Positions 33,132 through 42,886 of a stretch of 64,000 bases of DNA are shown here, in pieces. The notes under the pieces are model-generated. The model did no database searches and had not been told where the DNA came from. It was given only the letters and a program-made list of their open reading frames with translations. Numbering within the stretch: the stretch's first letter is position 1; every line of letters starts with the position of its first letter. Source of the DNA: Leguminivora glycinivorella (lineage: Eukaryota; Arthropoda; Insecta; Lepidoptera; Tortricidae); assembly GCF_023078275.1 (NCBI RefSeq), contig NC_062973.1, forward strand, positions 4,990,926-5,054,925. Reading direction: 5' to 3'. The translations under genes were made by a program, and so were the position numbers.

Positions 33132-33860
33132 TATGTATGTTATTCGATATCTCCGAGAATCGTGGACCGATTTTCAAAATTTTTTTTTTGATCGAACCGG
33201 TATAACCCCGAGATGGTCCCATTGGCACCAAGTCAGGGTCTGATGATGGGATCCTGGAGAAATCGAGGGAACTCTTCAAATGTTATAGGCACATGTAATG
33301 TTTTTAGTCTATTTTTCAAAGGTACACCAGTATTTACGTCTGATGGTAATAATTTTATGTGGCTGAGCTGATGATGGAAGGTCAACTCCTCAATGGTTAG
33401 GAGTTTAAGGATAATTCTTTCACTACTGTACATGTATTCGGACTGATACATATAATATCACTAGGAACCACTAAAAATCAACAAATAAATAAACTTTTTA
33501 ACAAAAAATAAAACCGCCTTCAAAAAAAGCGCGTTACAAAACACGGAGAAACTAAAAAGCCAAAAATAATAAACCTTTCAATTCAGATTTCTTATCGTAT
33601 TGCAATAAGCTAAACATCCAAATTATAAACAAATCAATTATTTTTGGAGTCGGTACCAGCCTGTGTATGGTTGGGTGGGGCAAACAGGCAATAGCAAGGC
33701 GACGAACAGGTCTGGTACCGACTACAAAAATAATTGATTTGTTTATAATTTGGATGTTTAGCTTATTGCAATACGATAAGAAATCTGAATTGAAAGGTTT
33801 ATTATTTTTGGCTTTTTAGTTTCTCCGTGTTTTGTAACGCGCTTTTTTTTCCGAATTTTC
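31826..33860. mobile_element. Head-to-head inverted pair of a composite element
   Basis: The left unit (31826-32640) begins with a palindrome centred near 31990 ('caaatcaattattttt' and its complement), then a tail with 'tgaggagttgaccttccatc', 'gagttccctcgatttctcca' and 'gaagtcggttaaaaa'. The right unit (33048-33860) is the same sequence reversed. The spacer at 32641-33047 includes an 'agccgcccatggacataagc' repeat with its own inverted partner. A third, 5'-shortened unit is at 56550-57236. An uninterrupted T run of about 38 nt lies at 33093-33130. The tail looks RTE-like. Confidence 0.7.
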
Positions 33861-34420
33861 ACAAAACATCCACCCACTGTAGTGTACAATGCGCTAATAA
33901 TCATTTGGGAACTGAAGTGAGAAGAAAAGTTTTTTGGTGAAACGGCAGGACACCTTCACGATGGTCACGCTGAAGTGGACATTGAAAGAAAACCGAAAAC
34001 CGAATAGCAGTCTGTACCGTGCTAGTGATAGGTCTCCAGTGTTAGGACAAGAAAAGAAGTGGCATGCCACGCTCCTTAAGAACACCAGCAGTGTTGATCA
34101 AAGCGATCAAGGCGTCAATGTTAACCTTTTATGTTCAGTCTTTTGGTAGTCAGTGTTCAAATAGTGCGTACTTTTTCACCATGTTCGAAAAGAGGAGTTG
34201 ATTAATTTGCATCAGTAGAAAAACCGTCAAAAAGGTTTTAAGAAACAAAGATCTTAGTCTAAGAGCATACTAAGAAAAAAAGTGGGCACTTACAGCGGTT
34301 CCCGAAAAATCTGGAATCCTACCGTTCTGGGTGAGCAGTTTGATATCTAGTCTTATACCTAATTATTTGAATAATTTATTGATAAGAATATTTAACAAAA
34401 CATTTCAAAAATGTGGAGAT
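33861..34420 (+). other. CP3 upstream intergenic DNA, no gene called
   Basis: Contains a 71-codon frame at 33934-34149 and its antisense shadow, without family motifs, signal peptide or neighbours to support them. The remainder is AT-rich. Nothing further is recognised. Confidence 0.4.
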
Positions 34421-34428
34421 AAGAAGTA

Positions 34429-34580
34429 CACGTGTCCACGTGGAGATAATTAAGCTACATATTTAGGCAATTTTAAGAATTTTGATACAAAATATACACG
34501 TGGAAGTACTAGAAACGACTGAAATATTTTTTGATTATTTGAAATATAAAAAGGCTGCGTAGAAATATAACTTCATCAGT
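34429..34580 (+). promoter_or_regulatory. CP3 promoter: CACGTG boxes, shared module, TATA box, TCAGT initiator
   Basis: CACGTG at 34429-34434 and 34437-34442. The shared module 'tacacgtggaagtactagaa' continues to 'gaaatatttt' (34495-34530). TATAAAAA is at 34545-34552 and the arthropod initiator TCAGT at 34576-34580, about 31 bp downstream of the TATA box, with the ATG at 34627. Spacing is typical for a TATA-Inr pol II promoter. The block closely matches CP1. Confidence 0.7.
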
Positions 34581-34626
34581 TGGTGTACTGGTTGTTCTGG
34601 TAAGCTCACACCTGTTGACGACCACC

Positions 34627-37600
34627 ATGTTTGTACCGATCGTCCTGGCAGTCGTCTGCCTTGCCAGCAGCACGGTCTTGGCTGCAACTGACAAACCATT
34701 CTATGACGTGGAAGACGCTGAGAACTTGTTCGAGACTTTTCTCCAAGAGTACAATAAAGTATACAAAAACCGGAGGGAGTATTACGAAAGGCTTGACAAT
34801 TTCAAGAAAACCTTGAAGGAAATAAATGAACGGAATGCCAAATTTCCTGATACTGTGTTCGCATTGAACCACTTTGCTGACTTATACCCTGAAGAGCTGC
34901 AGCAATATTTAGGCTTCAAACTTCCAGAAAATATGACGGGTGTAGTACTCCCTAATGGGCCGACTCCGACGGAAGACCACTTTGACTGGAGGGACAAGGA
35001 TGCTGTTACACATGTTAAGGACCAAGGAAAATGTGGTAGTTGCTTCATCTTCAGCGCTGTTGGTATGGTCACTTTATTAGATTTTACAATTTCTCTTATA
35101 CGTATCTCTTTAAGAATCTCAATATTATCACTTATCAGCAATTTCTATTTATTCAACATAAGTTCCTTGCGAAATATCACATTCAAATTACTATTCTATT
35201 CTACTATTCCATCTATTTTGTGGAATCTTGATTGAAAAATCCTTGTTTTTTGCTCTTTTACGCGAGTTTTTCAGTTTATTACGTAGTACGTCCGTATGAC
35301 CAATAAGATAGGTTTTACATTACAAGAGTGTGTTATTTTACATCGTAAAGTTTAACAACAATTTGAGTAAAATCTTTTTGAATAAGGAAAATTCTGAATA
35401 AAGTTATAAAAAATACACGAAATTGAAACTAAATGAATGTATTGACAGGTGATATTGAAGGGCAGTACGCCATCAAACACAAGCAATGCTTAGCTTTCTC
35501 TGAAGGGCAGGCTCTCGACTGCCTCGACTCGGGAACATGCAACGGAGGTTGGATGCACTGGATTATGCAGTAAGTGATCATCGCTAGCAAAATACTTAAA
35601 TAAAAAAAACCTTGTTGTATCATGTAAAAATAATCTGTCAAATTGTGAACTGTACGTTACGGTACCACAATATTTCGTTAGTTCATAATCTCGCTAGTGA
35701 AATTATAAACTAACGGTTTTTACAATTTTACTGTGACATAGCCATTACCAGAGTAGACTTCACAAACGAGAACTAAGTATAAAAAACGAGATATTTTTTT
35801 TAAATAAGAACATTGTGGAACTTGCACATAGTTCGAATTTCAAAAACCAGTTTGCTCAACTTATCGGGCTTCACCAGTAAACCCTCGAATAAGTATAGTA
35901 ACAGTATGAATGTTGCATTCTGATTGTTCATTTTCGCGTTACTTAATGAAGCTTGGAGGCTTATCCGAGTGTCAAATTATGCAACGACTTTTCTTTGTCT
36001 TAATTATCTTAAAAATGCGTTAACTTCAGGGAACTGGCTCAAACAAATAAAAAATTGGAAAAAGACTCAGACTATCCCTATAAAGCTAAAAAAAGAACTT
36101 GCACTGAAGACCCCAGTAAGGGAGTAGTGCTAGTAACAGGTGGCGACCCGATCAAAATCGCCGATGAAGAAGAATTGAAGAACAAATTGGTAAATTTAGG
36201 ACCTCTAGCAGTGGGTGAGTACCTCGCATATATTAAACGTTGTCACCTTTTTAGGGTTCCGCACTTAATACACACCGCAGTAACACAAAAGGTAAAAAAC
36301 ATAATCGTTAAAGGAATCGGTCCACTATGTCGGAGGTTTTTTCAAAATGTTCATTTTGTGGTTAGGTTATTGAATATCTTTTTGGTGGGATTACCCCTTC
36401 GGATGGGCTTGATCTCTTTAAATTAATCTATAAATCTAGACCAATTGAAAAAAAATCCCTTATTAGAGCAGTTTCTATCAGAGTGAGAGGCACCCGGAGA
36501 CTTATCAGGGCCTTCGAATGTGAGGACGGAACAGGGATGCTGTACTAAACAAGGATTCCGAAGAAACGGCAACTACTTCACCTTAATAGGCTACTTGACC
36601 CTTTTTTAAAGTCTGTCTTATATAATTAAGTACTGTTCGCTCATTGTAATTACTATAAATTACTTGTACGATTGTAAACAAAAAAAAAACCGGCCAAGAG
36701 CGTGTCGGGCCACGCTCAGTGTAGGGTTCCGTAGTTTTCCGTATTTTTCTCAAAAACTACTAAACCTATCAAGTTCAAAACAATTTTCCTAGAAAGTGTT
36801 TATAAAGATCTACTTTTGTGATTTTTTTCATATTTTTTAAACTTACGGTTCAACAGTTAGAGGGGGGGACACATTATACTTTAGGAGCGATTATTTCCGA
36901 AAATATGAGCATTATCAAAAAATGGTTTTAGTAAACCCCTATTCATTAGGGTTTCGTAGTCAACTAGGAACCCTTATAGTTTCGCCATGTCTGTCTGTCT
37001 GTCCGTCCGTCCGTCCGTCCGTCCGTCCGTCCGTCCGTCCGTCCGTCCGTCCGTCCGTCCGTCCGTCTGTCCGTCCGTCCGTCCGTCCGCGGATAATCTC
37101 AGTAACCGTTAGCACTAGAAAGCTGAAATTTAGTACCAATATGTATATCAATCACGCCAACAAAGTGCAAAAATAAAAGATGGAGAAAAATGTTTTATTA
37201 GGGTACCCCCCCTACATGTAAAGTGGGGGCTGATATTTTTTTTCATTCCAACCCCAACGTGTGATATATTGTTGGATAGGTATTTAAAAATGAATAATGG
37301 TTTACTAAGATCGTTTTTTGATAATATTAATATTTTTGGAAATAATCGCTCCTAAAGGAAAAAAAAGTGCGTCCCCCCCCTCTAACTTTTGAACCATATA
37401 TTATGTTTAAAAAATATGGAAAAATCACAAAAGTAGAACTTTATAAAGACTTTCTAGGAAAATTGTTTTGAACTTGATAGGTTCAGTAGTTTTTGAGAAA
37501 AATACCTACAGAAAACTACGGAACCCTACACTGAGCGTGGCCCGACACGCTCTTGGCCGGTTTTGTTCCGGACGACCGGTCTGGCGCAGTCGGTAGTGGC

Positions 37601-40333
37601 CCTGCCTGCTACGCCGCGGTCCCGGGTTCGAATCCCGGTAAGGGCATTTATTTGTGTGATGAGCACTGATATTTGTTCCTGAGTCATGGATGTTTTCTAT
37701 GCATATAAGTATTTATATATTATATATATCGTTGCCTGAGTACCCACAACACAAGCCTTCTTGAGCTTACCGTGGGCCTCAGTCAATCTGTGTAAGAATG
37801 TCCTATAATATTTATTTATTTTATTTATTTATTTTAAATACCTATCTACGCCAGGGTTGAAATGAAAAAAAAAAAAATCACTCCCCACTTTACGTGTAGG
37901 GGGGCACCCTAATAAAACATATTTTTCCACTTTTTATTTCTGCACTTTGTCGGCGTGATTGATATATATATATATTGGTACCAAATTTCAGCTTTCTAGT
38001 GCTAACGGATACTGAGATTATCCGCGGACGGACGGACGGACAGACAGACATGGCGAAAATATAAGGGTTCCTAGTTGACTACGGAACCCTAAAAAAGACC
38101 AATTGAATGTCAATTAGGATTTTGCCAGAAATCTAGTTGTCGGATGCGGCCTGGAAAATAGTTACCTATTTAATACTTTTGTTTGTTTTCTTTCAGCTCT
38201 AAATGCTAATGACTTCCAATTTTATCATAAAGGCATACTAGAACCAAAAAATTGCAAGGGGCAAGATCCTAACCATGGCGTGCTCTTGGTCGGCTATGGA
38301 GAAGGTTTGTACGAATTTAACGAATTATTATGTTTAATAACTGAACATTTTCAGTAGGTAATAAAAGTAAACGACCTCAGAGGAGGGTTAGCTATCTTAT
38401 TAGTTGACATGTCTAAAAGCGCTGGTAGCCTAGCGGTAAGTCGCGGGTTCGAATCGAACCCCGGCTCGCACCAATGAGTTTTTCACTTAACACGTTCGCT
38501 GCGGCAAGCCAAAACCTTAACCCAAAATATAGTGCGTTACGAGGCCCAATCCGCCCCGTAATAGTTTACACCGTAGTGCGTTACGGGTATAAAAGTGCCC
38601 CGTACGCCTAAGTCTGTTAAAAGTGCTGTAAGTTCCTGAAATATTAGATTTTCCAATATTTTTTTCGACTAACTGTAAGAGTATGAAATTTCCTACGTCT
38701 CATTATCCCCGCACGTGGATACGATAAAAACTCACAAAATTATATAGGAAAGAAAATACGGGGTTATTTTATCCCCGTATCGCACTAAAATTGAAAAAAT
38801 ACGGGGCTTAGTACACCCCGTAACGCATGTAATATATTAAGGTCGATAAATTAGTAGTGATGGGAAATAAAAATATCGATGTATATGCTGTATTAATAAA
38901 AAAAATACACATCAAAAATATGATACTTCGCACTCTTGTATTTTTGTGAAAGTAGTTAATATAATTAAGTAACAAAGATACATAAAATAAGATAAACCAA
39001 CACCGTTTTTACATATTAAAAACATATATTTAATTACCTGCCTGTAATTAGATGTCAATTTGTGGTGATTTTGACGTATATTGTGTGGGATAACCTTTGT
39101 TTTTGGAATATAGTAGTTCTAACGTGTGGTTCGAGCGCTTCATTTTTAATTTGCCGATAACAAGTATTTCAGTAAGCACTGCACTAGCGATAACGTGCCC
39201 ACAACCCCGTACGGGCCAGCAAATCCTTTTACGGGGTTCACGGAGACCCGTATCGCACTAGAAGGTAATTTTTGTCCCCTGGTCGGTACGGGGTTCCTGA
39301 GACCCCGTATATAATTAATATATCAATAAATAATACTTTTGAACAGAAATCCAAATGTATATTTGTCATTTTCGTAGTTGTAAAAATGACCAAAATACAG
39401 CTTCCGCACCAGCGGAGTGAACACGATTTTTCTCACCCGCACTGAGTGATGACAGTGTACGAGGTTCAAAAACCCCCGTAACGCAGTGAACGTGTTAAAA
39501 TGTGCGAAATGTCATTTGATATTTGCCAGTCGCTTTTCGGTGAAGGATTTAATTTAATTCGTATTTAATTTTGTTTTAATTGTGGTTTTCATTTTAAATT
39601 TATTATTGAATTTTATAGCTTTAATTTTAAATATAAGTGTAACGTAATGTAACAATATGGACTGTTCTGTCTGAAATAAACGAATACAATACAATACAAT
39701 ACAAAAAAACATCGTGAGGAAACCGGACTAATTCCAATAAGGTCTAGTTACCCTTCAGGTTGGAGGGTCAAATGGGAGTCGCTTTCGTAAAGTGCCTACG
39801 CCAAATCTTGGGATTAGTTGTCAAAGCGGACCCCAGGCTCCCATGGACAGTGGCAAATGCCGGGATAACACAAGGAGGATGATGAGTTGACATGTCTCAA
39901 TTATTACATATAACATTACCAGGTGCGGTAGCCGAATGGCATTTCTGTGACGCGAAACGAAAACGGAACGCCCCGAAAGGGTAGTCTGTCGCGTAAATGC
40001 GTACGAGCGATGAAGATAGATATCTACGAGCGTTTCGTTTCGTTAGCGTTTGTGTCATTCGGCTACGGGCCAGAAGTCGAGAAGGGTGAGCTACTCGTTT
40101 TTCGTCGTAATATCGTACTTACTTATTCTATTGCCTATCATCATGATCATCATTAGTTTAAAAAGCAGAGAAAACATCCAAATATTTTTTTTGCAGAAAA
40201 AGGCAAGAAGTTCTGGATCATTAAAAACTCTTGGGGCACCGGTTGGGGACTAAAAGGCTACGTGAAACTGTTGCGAGGAGTCGACGCTTGCGGCATGGGC
40301 ACCAGCTACACCGCCCACTCCCAAGTGGCTTAG
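34627..40333 (+). CDS. CP3: papain-family (C1A) cysteine protease, triad intact
   Basis: Exons 34627-35062, 35449-35569, 36030-36214, 38197-38304 and 40197-40333 (436, 121, 185, 108, 137 nt), 328 aa, all GT-AG with phases 1-2-1-1. The ATG at 34627 is chosen because it matches CP1 and starts the signal peptide; an upstream in-frame TTG is ignored. Signal peptide 1-20. ERFNIN helix at 51-70, with Thr in the first N position. Oxyanion Gln133, Cys139 in CGSCFIFS, His274 in NHGVLLVGYG and Asn294 in KNSWG are present. Propeptide and mature domain are about 90% identical to CP1 by eye. The last exon is nearly identical to that of CP6. Intron 4 is enlarged by nested transposable elements. It is expected to be a secreted or lysosomal endopeptidase; the substrate is unknown. 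Confidence 0.92.
36683..37564. mobile_element. CCGT element, copy 4, with a head-on inverted fragment
   Basis: 36683-36945 is the 3' half of the element in minus orientation, starting 'ccggccaagagcgtgtcggg'. It switches near 36946 to a complete plus-strand copy with the longest microsatellite of the window (about 36990-37090, TGTC then CCGT units) and ends 'gacacgctcttggccggttt'. It lies in CP3 intron 3. Confidence 0.75.
37573..37830 (+). mobile_element. SINE family A, nearly complete copy
   Basis: Head with A box 'tggcgcagtcggtagtgg' and B box 'gggttcgaatcccgg', body 'gatgagcactgatatttgtt', TTTATTTATTTTATTTATT tail. It directly follows the CCGT element, still inside CP3 intron 3, and is the best copy for defining the family. 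Confidence 0.8.
37846..38094 (-). mobile_element. CCGT element, copy 5 (antisense fragment)
   Basis: Starts within the middle of the element and ends 'gttgactacggaaccct'. The microsatellite is short (CGGA and CAGA units near 38027-38050). It is inverted relative to copy 4, with the SINE between them. Confidence 0.7.
38487..39498. mobile_element. TTAA-flanked element rich in CCCCGTA words
   Basis: Bounded by TTAA at 38487-38490 and 39495-39498. The termini 'cacgttcgctgcgg' and, inverted, 'cacgttcactgcgt' form imperfect inverted repeats. TTAA duplication is the hallmark of piggyBac-type transposition, so a non-autonomous piggyBac-like element is inferred; no transposase frame is present. Inside, CCCCGTA or its complement TACGGGG recurs about a dozen times, often near 'gcacta' or 'taacgca'. 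Confidence 0.65.
39550..39706 (+). mobile_element. LINE 3' end with (AATAC)n tail inserted in the SINE
   Basis: Contains 'gtgtaacgtaatgtaacaat', 'ttctgtctgaaataaacga' and a tail of AATAC units, interrupting SINE B between 'ggtgaag' and 'aacatcgtgagg'. It is a 5'-truncated retrotransposon copy. Confidence 0.6.
39928..40066. mobile_element. MITE GTAGCCGAATGGCA, copy 3
   Basis: Ends 'gtagccgaatggcatttctg' and 'gtgtcattcggctac'. It lies 130 bp upstream of the acceptor of CP3 exon 5, in intron 4. CP1 also has a copy in its intron 4, but at a different distance (500 bp) from the exon. Confidence 0.75.
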
Positions 40334-40501
40334 AGTCTGCCATCACCCGCAGCCGTTCACATCACCGTGTATTCTTGGATTGCATCTCGCACCGCTGGCT
40401 CGCTTAACATTAAACCTTCATTATGGCTTATCGATTTAAATTCCTTTCTCAATGTAAAACTACAAATTTCACTTGATTTGATTTAAATTCTCTCTCTCTA
40501 A

Positions 40502-40507
40502 AATAAA
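40502..40507 (+). terminator. Polyadenylation signal of CP3
   Basis: AATAAA about 170 bp after the stop, in a stretch that aligns with the regions downstream of CP1 and CP6 (shared 'ctaaaataaa', 'tgcgtttga', 'tttagacttatcca'). The homology extends to about 40570. Confidence 0.6.
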
Positions 40508-40954
40508 ATTGGTAGATGCGTTTGAATTAAATTTGTGTATTTTATTTAGACTTATCCAACCAATATAATATATTATTATATTAGTTTACTAGTAGGAAAG
40601 CAGCCTATCTATACTAACTTTGTTTATAGAACACAACATAAACACAAATAAAACAGGTTTAGTAAATGTAAAAAGAAAAACATAAAAAATATCTTTGTGT
40701 ATTTGTGGAGATCAGTGTTAGAAATCGCCAGTGAAGTGGCACTCTCCAATTTATGTTTTCCTGTTTATTGTAATTTTCTTGTTATTCTAGTTTTGTGTGT
40801 ATTTGCAAATAAAATCGGGGTGGCACTCTTTGAAAAATATCCTCAAAAATGGATCGAAACATGTCGAGCGTTTTTTTAGACTTCAATGTGCAGCATTCTC
40901 ATATATTTCAGAGTTGCTTGTCTATAACTTGTTTTGTAAAAATATCTATTAGTG

Positions 40955-41115
40955 AAAAACATTTTCGGCCTCCACAAATACTCTCTTTTAACGTATTGTT
41001 TTCCGTGCTGCTTCACAAAATCCTTGAAGATATTGTCAACGTCGCATGATTTATAATGGTTTTTCAAGACGAGATACAGCTCGTACATAAGGCAGACCGT
41101 CACTCAGGTTGTTCA
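40955..41115 (-). pseudogene. CP relic: broken first exon of a cysteine protease
   Basis: On the minus strand one frame reads VDNIFKDFVKQHGKQYVKRE, which aligns with the start of the I29 propeptide (AENLFKDFVKEHNKIYNQRE in CP4). Nucleotide similarity reaches upstream into the signal-peptide codons ('aaggcagaccgt' is shared with CP5). After the ERFNIN start the sequence diverges (WRPKMFFTNR). No Met lies in the expected place, and no later exon is found before CP4 at 42887. It is a dead copy between CP3 and CP4, in CP4 orientation. Confidence 0.7.
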
Positions 41116-41216
41116 TAGAAACATAAGAAAAATATTTTGCATTACAAGGTAGACTTTACATAATTTTGGCAATATTTCTCCAGCAGCTGGCATGCAAAAA
41201 CACAAACATATTTAGT

Positions 41217-41510
41217 GATGGATCATGATTTCCTAGTTGAATAACCTAACCACAAAATTACAATTTTGAAATAAACCCCGACTGCGACATAGTAGACAGA
41301 TTTTCATGAAACATGGCTAAGGACACTCCCGACTAACTCAGCTTTCATACAAAAAAGCTAAATCTATATCGGTTCATCCGTTCGGGAGCAACAATGCCAC
41401 AGACAGACACAGCGAGAGAGACAGACCAACATGCAGACAGACGGACAGATACGTCAAACCTATAGTAGGTAGGATAGTATACATTGTCGTTTTTGCGTCT
41501 GGGGTCAATC
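41217..41510 (-). mobile_element. (TGTC)n dispersed element, antisense copy
   Basis: Minus-strand counterpart of 13815-14105, with 'aaataaaccccgactgcg', 'catgaaacatggctaagga', 'ggttcatccgttcgggagc' and a degenerate CAGA microsatellite. Non-coding. Confidence 0.6.
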
Positions 41511-42886
41511 AGTAAGTGGTAGGCAACTTATACAGAATGGTAATAAAACTGTTTTTGTAATCTATTGACGTCAGTTCATAAATGTACCTAATGACTTTTA
41601 AAATGGATTCAGTGATACAAATTATAGGTAGATAAGGTAAAGGAATTGCAAGTAGGTACTCATTAAAAAAACTTCAGTACCTAACATAATTGATAAATGG
41701 TTTTGTGGTAGTTTTGTGCAATTTGAAATTTTGAATACGTAACAAGCAATTCAAAAACTTAAGACCGCAGCCTTTCTCAAAAGTATCTCATGAAATAAGT
41801 TTGGCTTTGTATACAATTCAGACAGGGCCATTACCGCTAACCGCTTACCATCATACGGTGACCGCTTTCCATCAGGCGGGCCCTATATTTGTTTGCCATC
41901 GACGTGGTATAAAAAAAATACCATCATGCTGGAATCGGGTCAGATATCCTCAGGGCCTGATGAGCAATAATGTATTTACTTATACTATGCTTACATTTAA
42001 AAAATATTTGTGTAATAGTTGATGTGATGGTTTTGAAAAGGTAATAAAGGTCTTAGAAGCGATGAATGTGCTAATTTTGAACTATTGATTAAAATTGACA
42101 CGTCAGAGCCTATGATGTAAATTGAATTCGGAAATGTAACATTTCGTTTTCGAATTCATGTGTGAATGATCAGAGACGTTTAATTTCGCTTATGCTTAAA
42201 GACAGCAAAGTGTGCAAAAAGGATTACAGAATAATAGATAAACATTCGAAGAACGCAAAAAAGGCAGACTACAAGCCAGAAATCTTGAACATTTTTGGGC
42301 ATGATAGTTAATGTTAATACCATATTTTCAGATCCTTCGCATCCTTAAATTATTTTAATATCGCTTGTAGGAAATTATTTATTATTATGGGGCATGCGCA
42401 AAAGGCGTTTGACTATTTCTGTTTTAATAAGGTACCTAGATTGTTCGTCAGCGTGCAGTGTCAACATTTCCTTGTTGAACAGTTGAACACTTCACTGTTG
42501 TCAGTTGTCACTGCTGTGAATAGGCCACAGAAGTGCAGATAAAATAAAACTCAAATGACACCATATTAATCTATTTTTCACAAACTTAATTAACTCCCCC
42601 AAGTGGTGACGGATTTTGAATTTCACTACTTTACCACCATTCTAGCCATGAGCACAGTATAATATTAAAGAGTTCTATCGTGTCGTGGAAGTCACTATAA
42701 TATCACAATTTCGTTTCCTTTTAATTTCTTCATTGCTAAAGGTGACACTGAAACTTTATAGCAGTTACATAATTATGCTTTGGTTACCCATTTTAGGAAT
42801 ACAGGTGCAAGTATGTATTATGTATTATGTATGTTAAAATGAAATAATTCCAACAAAATTACTATTTTATTTATAATACAAATTCA
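41511..42886. other. Intergenic DNA downstream of CP4, nothing recognised
   Basis: AT-rich. A short stretch at 41850-41910 ('gctttccatcaggcgggcc') matches a common lepidopteran repeat also seen inverted at 62517-62590. No gene was found. Confidence 0.45.

Larger units (their letters stand above)
38417..39883 (+). mobile_element. SINE family B split by two insertions
   Basis: The head lies at 38417-38485, the middle at 39499-39546 ('tgtgcgaaatgtcatttga') and the 3' part at 39710-39883 ('aacatcgtgaggaaaccgg' to 'aaggaggatgat'). The pieces join to give the order of the copy at 9097-9416. The head is shortened between the A and B boxes. This gives a relative age: SINE first, insertions later. 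Confidence 0.75.

Noticed and set aside
34615..34626. Upstream TTG start for CP3
   Set aside because: ATG at 34627 matches the starts of CP1, CP4 and CP5 and begins the signal peptide directly.
36922..37176. Ser/Val/Arg-Pro repeat protein frames (also 10537, 13755)
   Set aside because: They arise from CCGT and TGTC microsatellites inside dispersed elements, in both strands.
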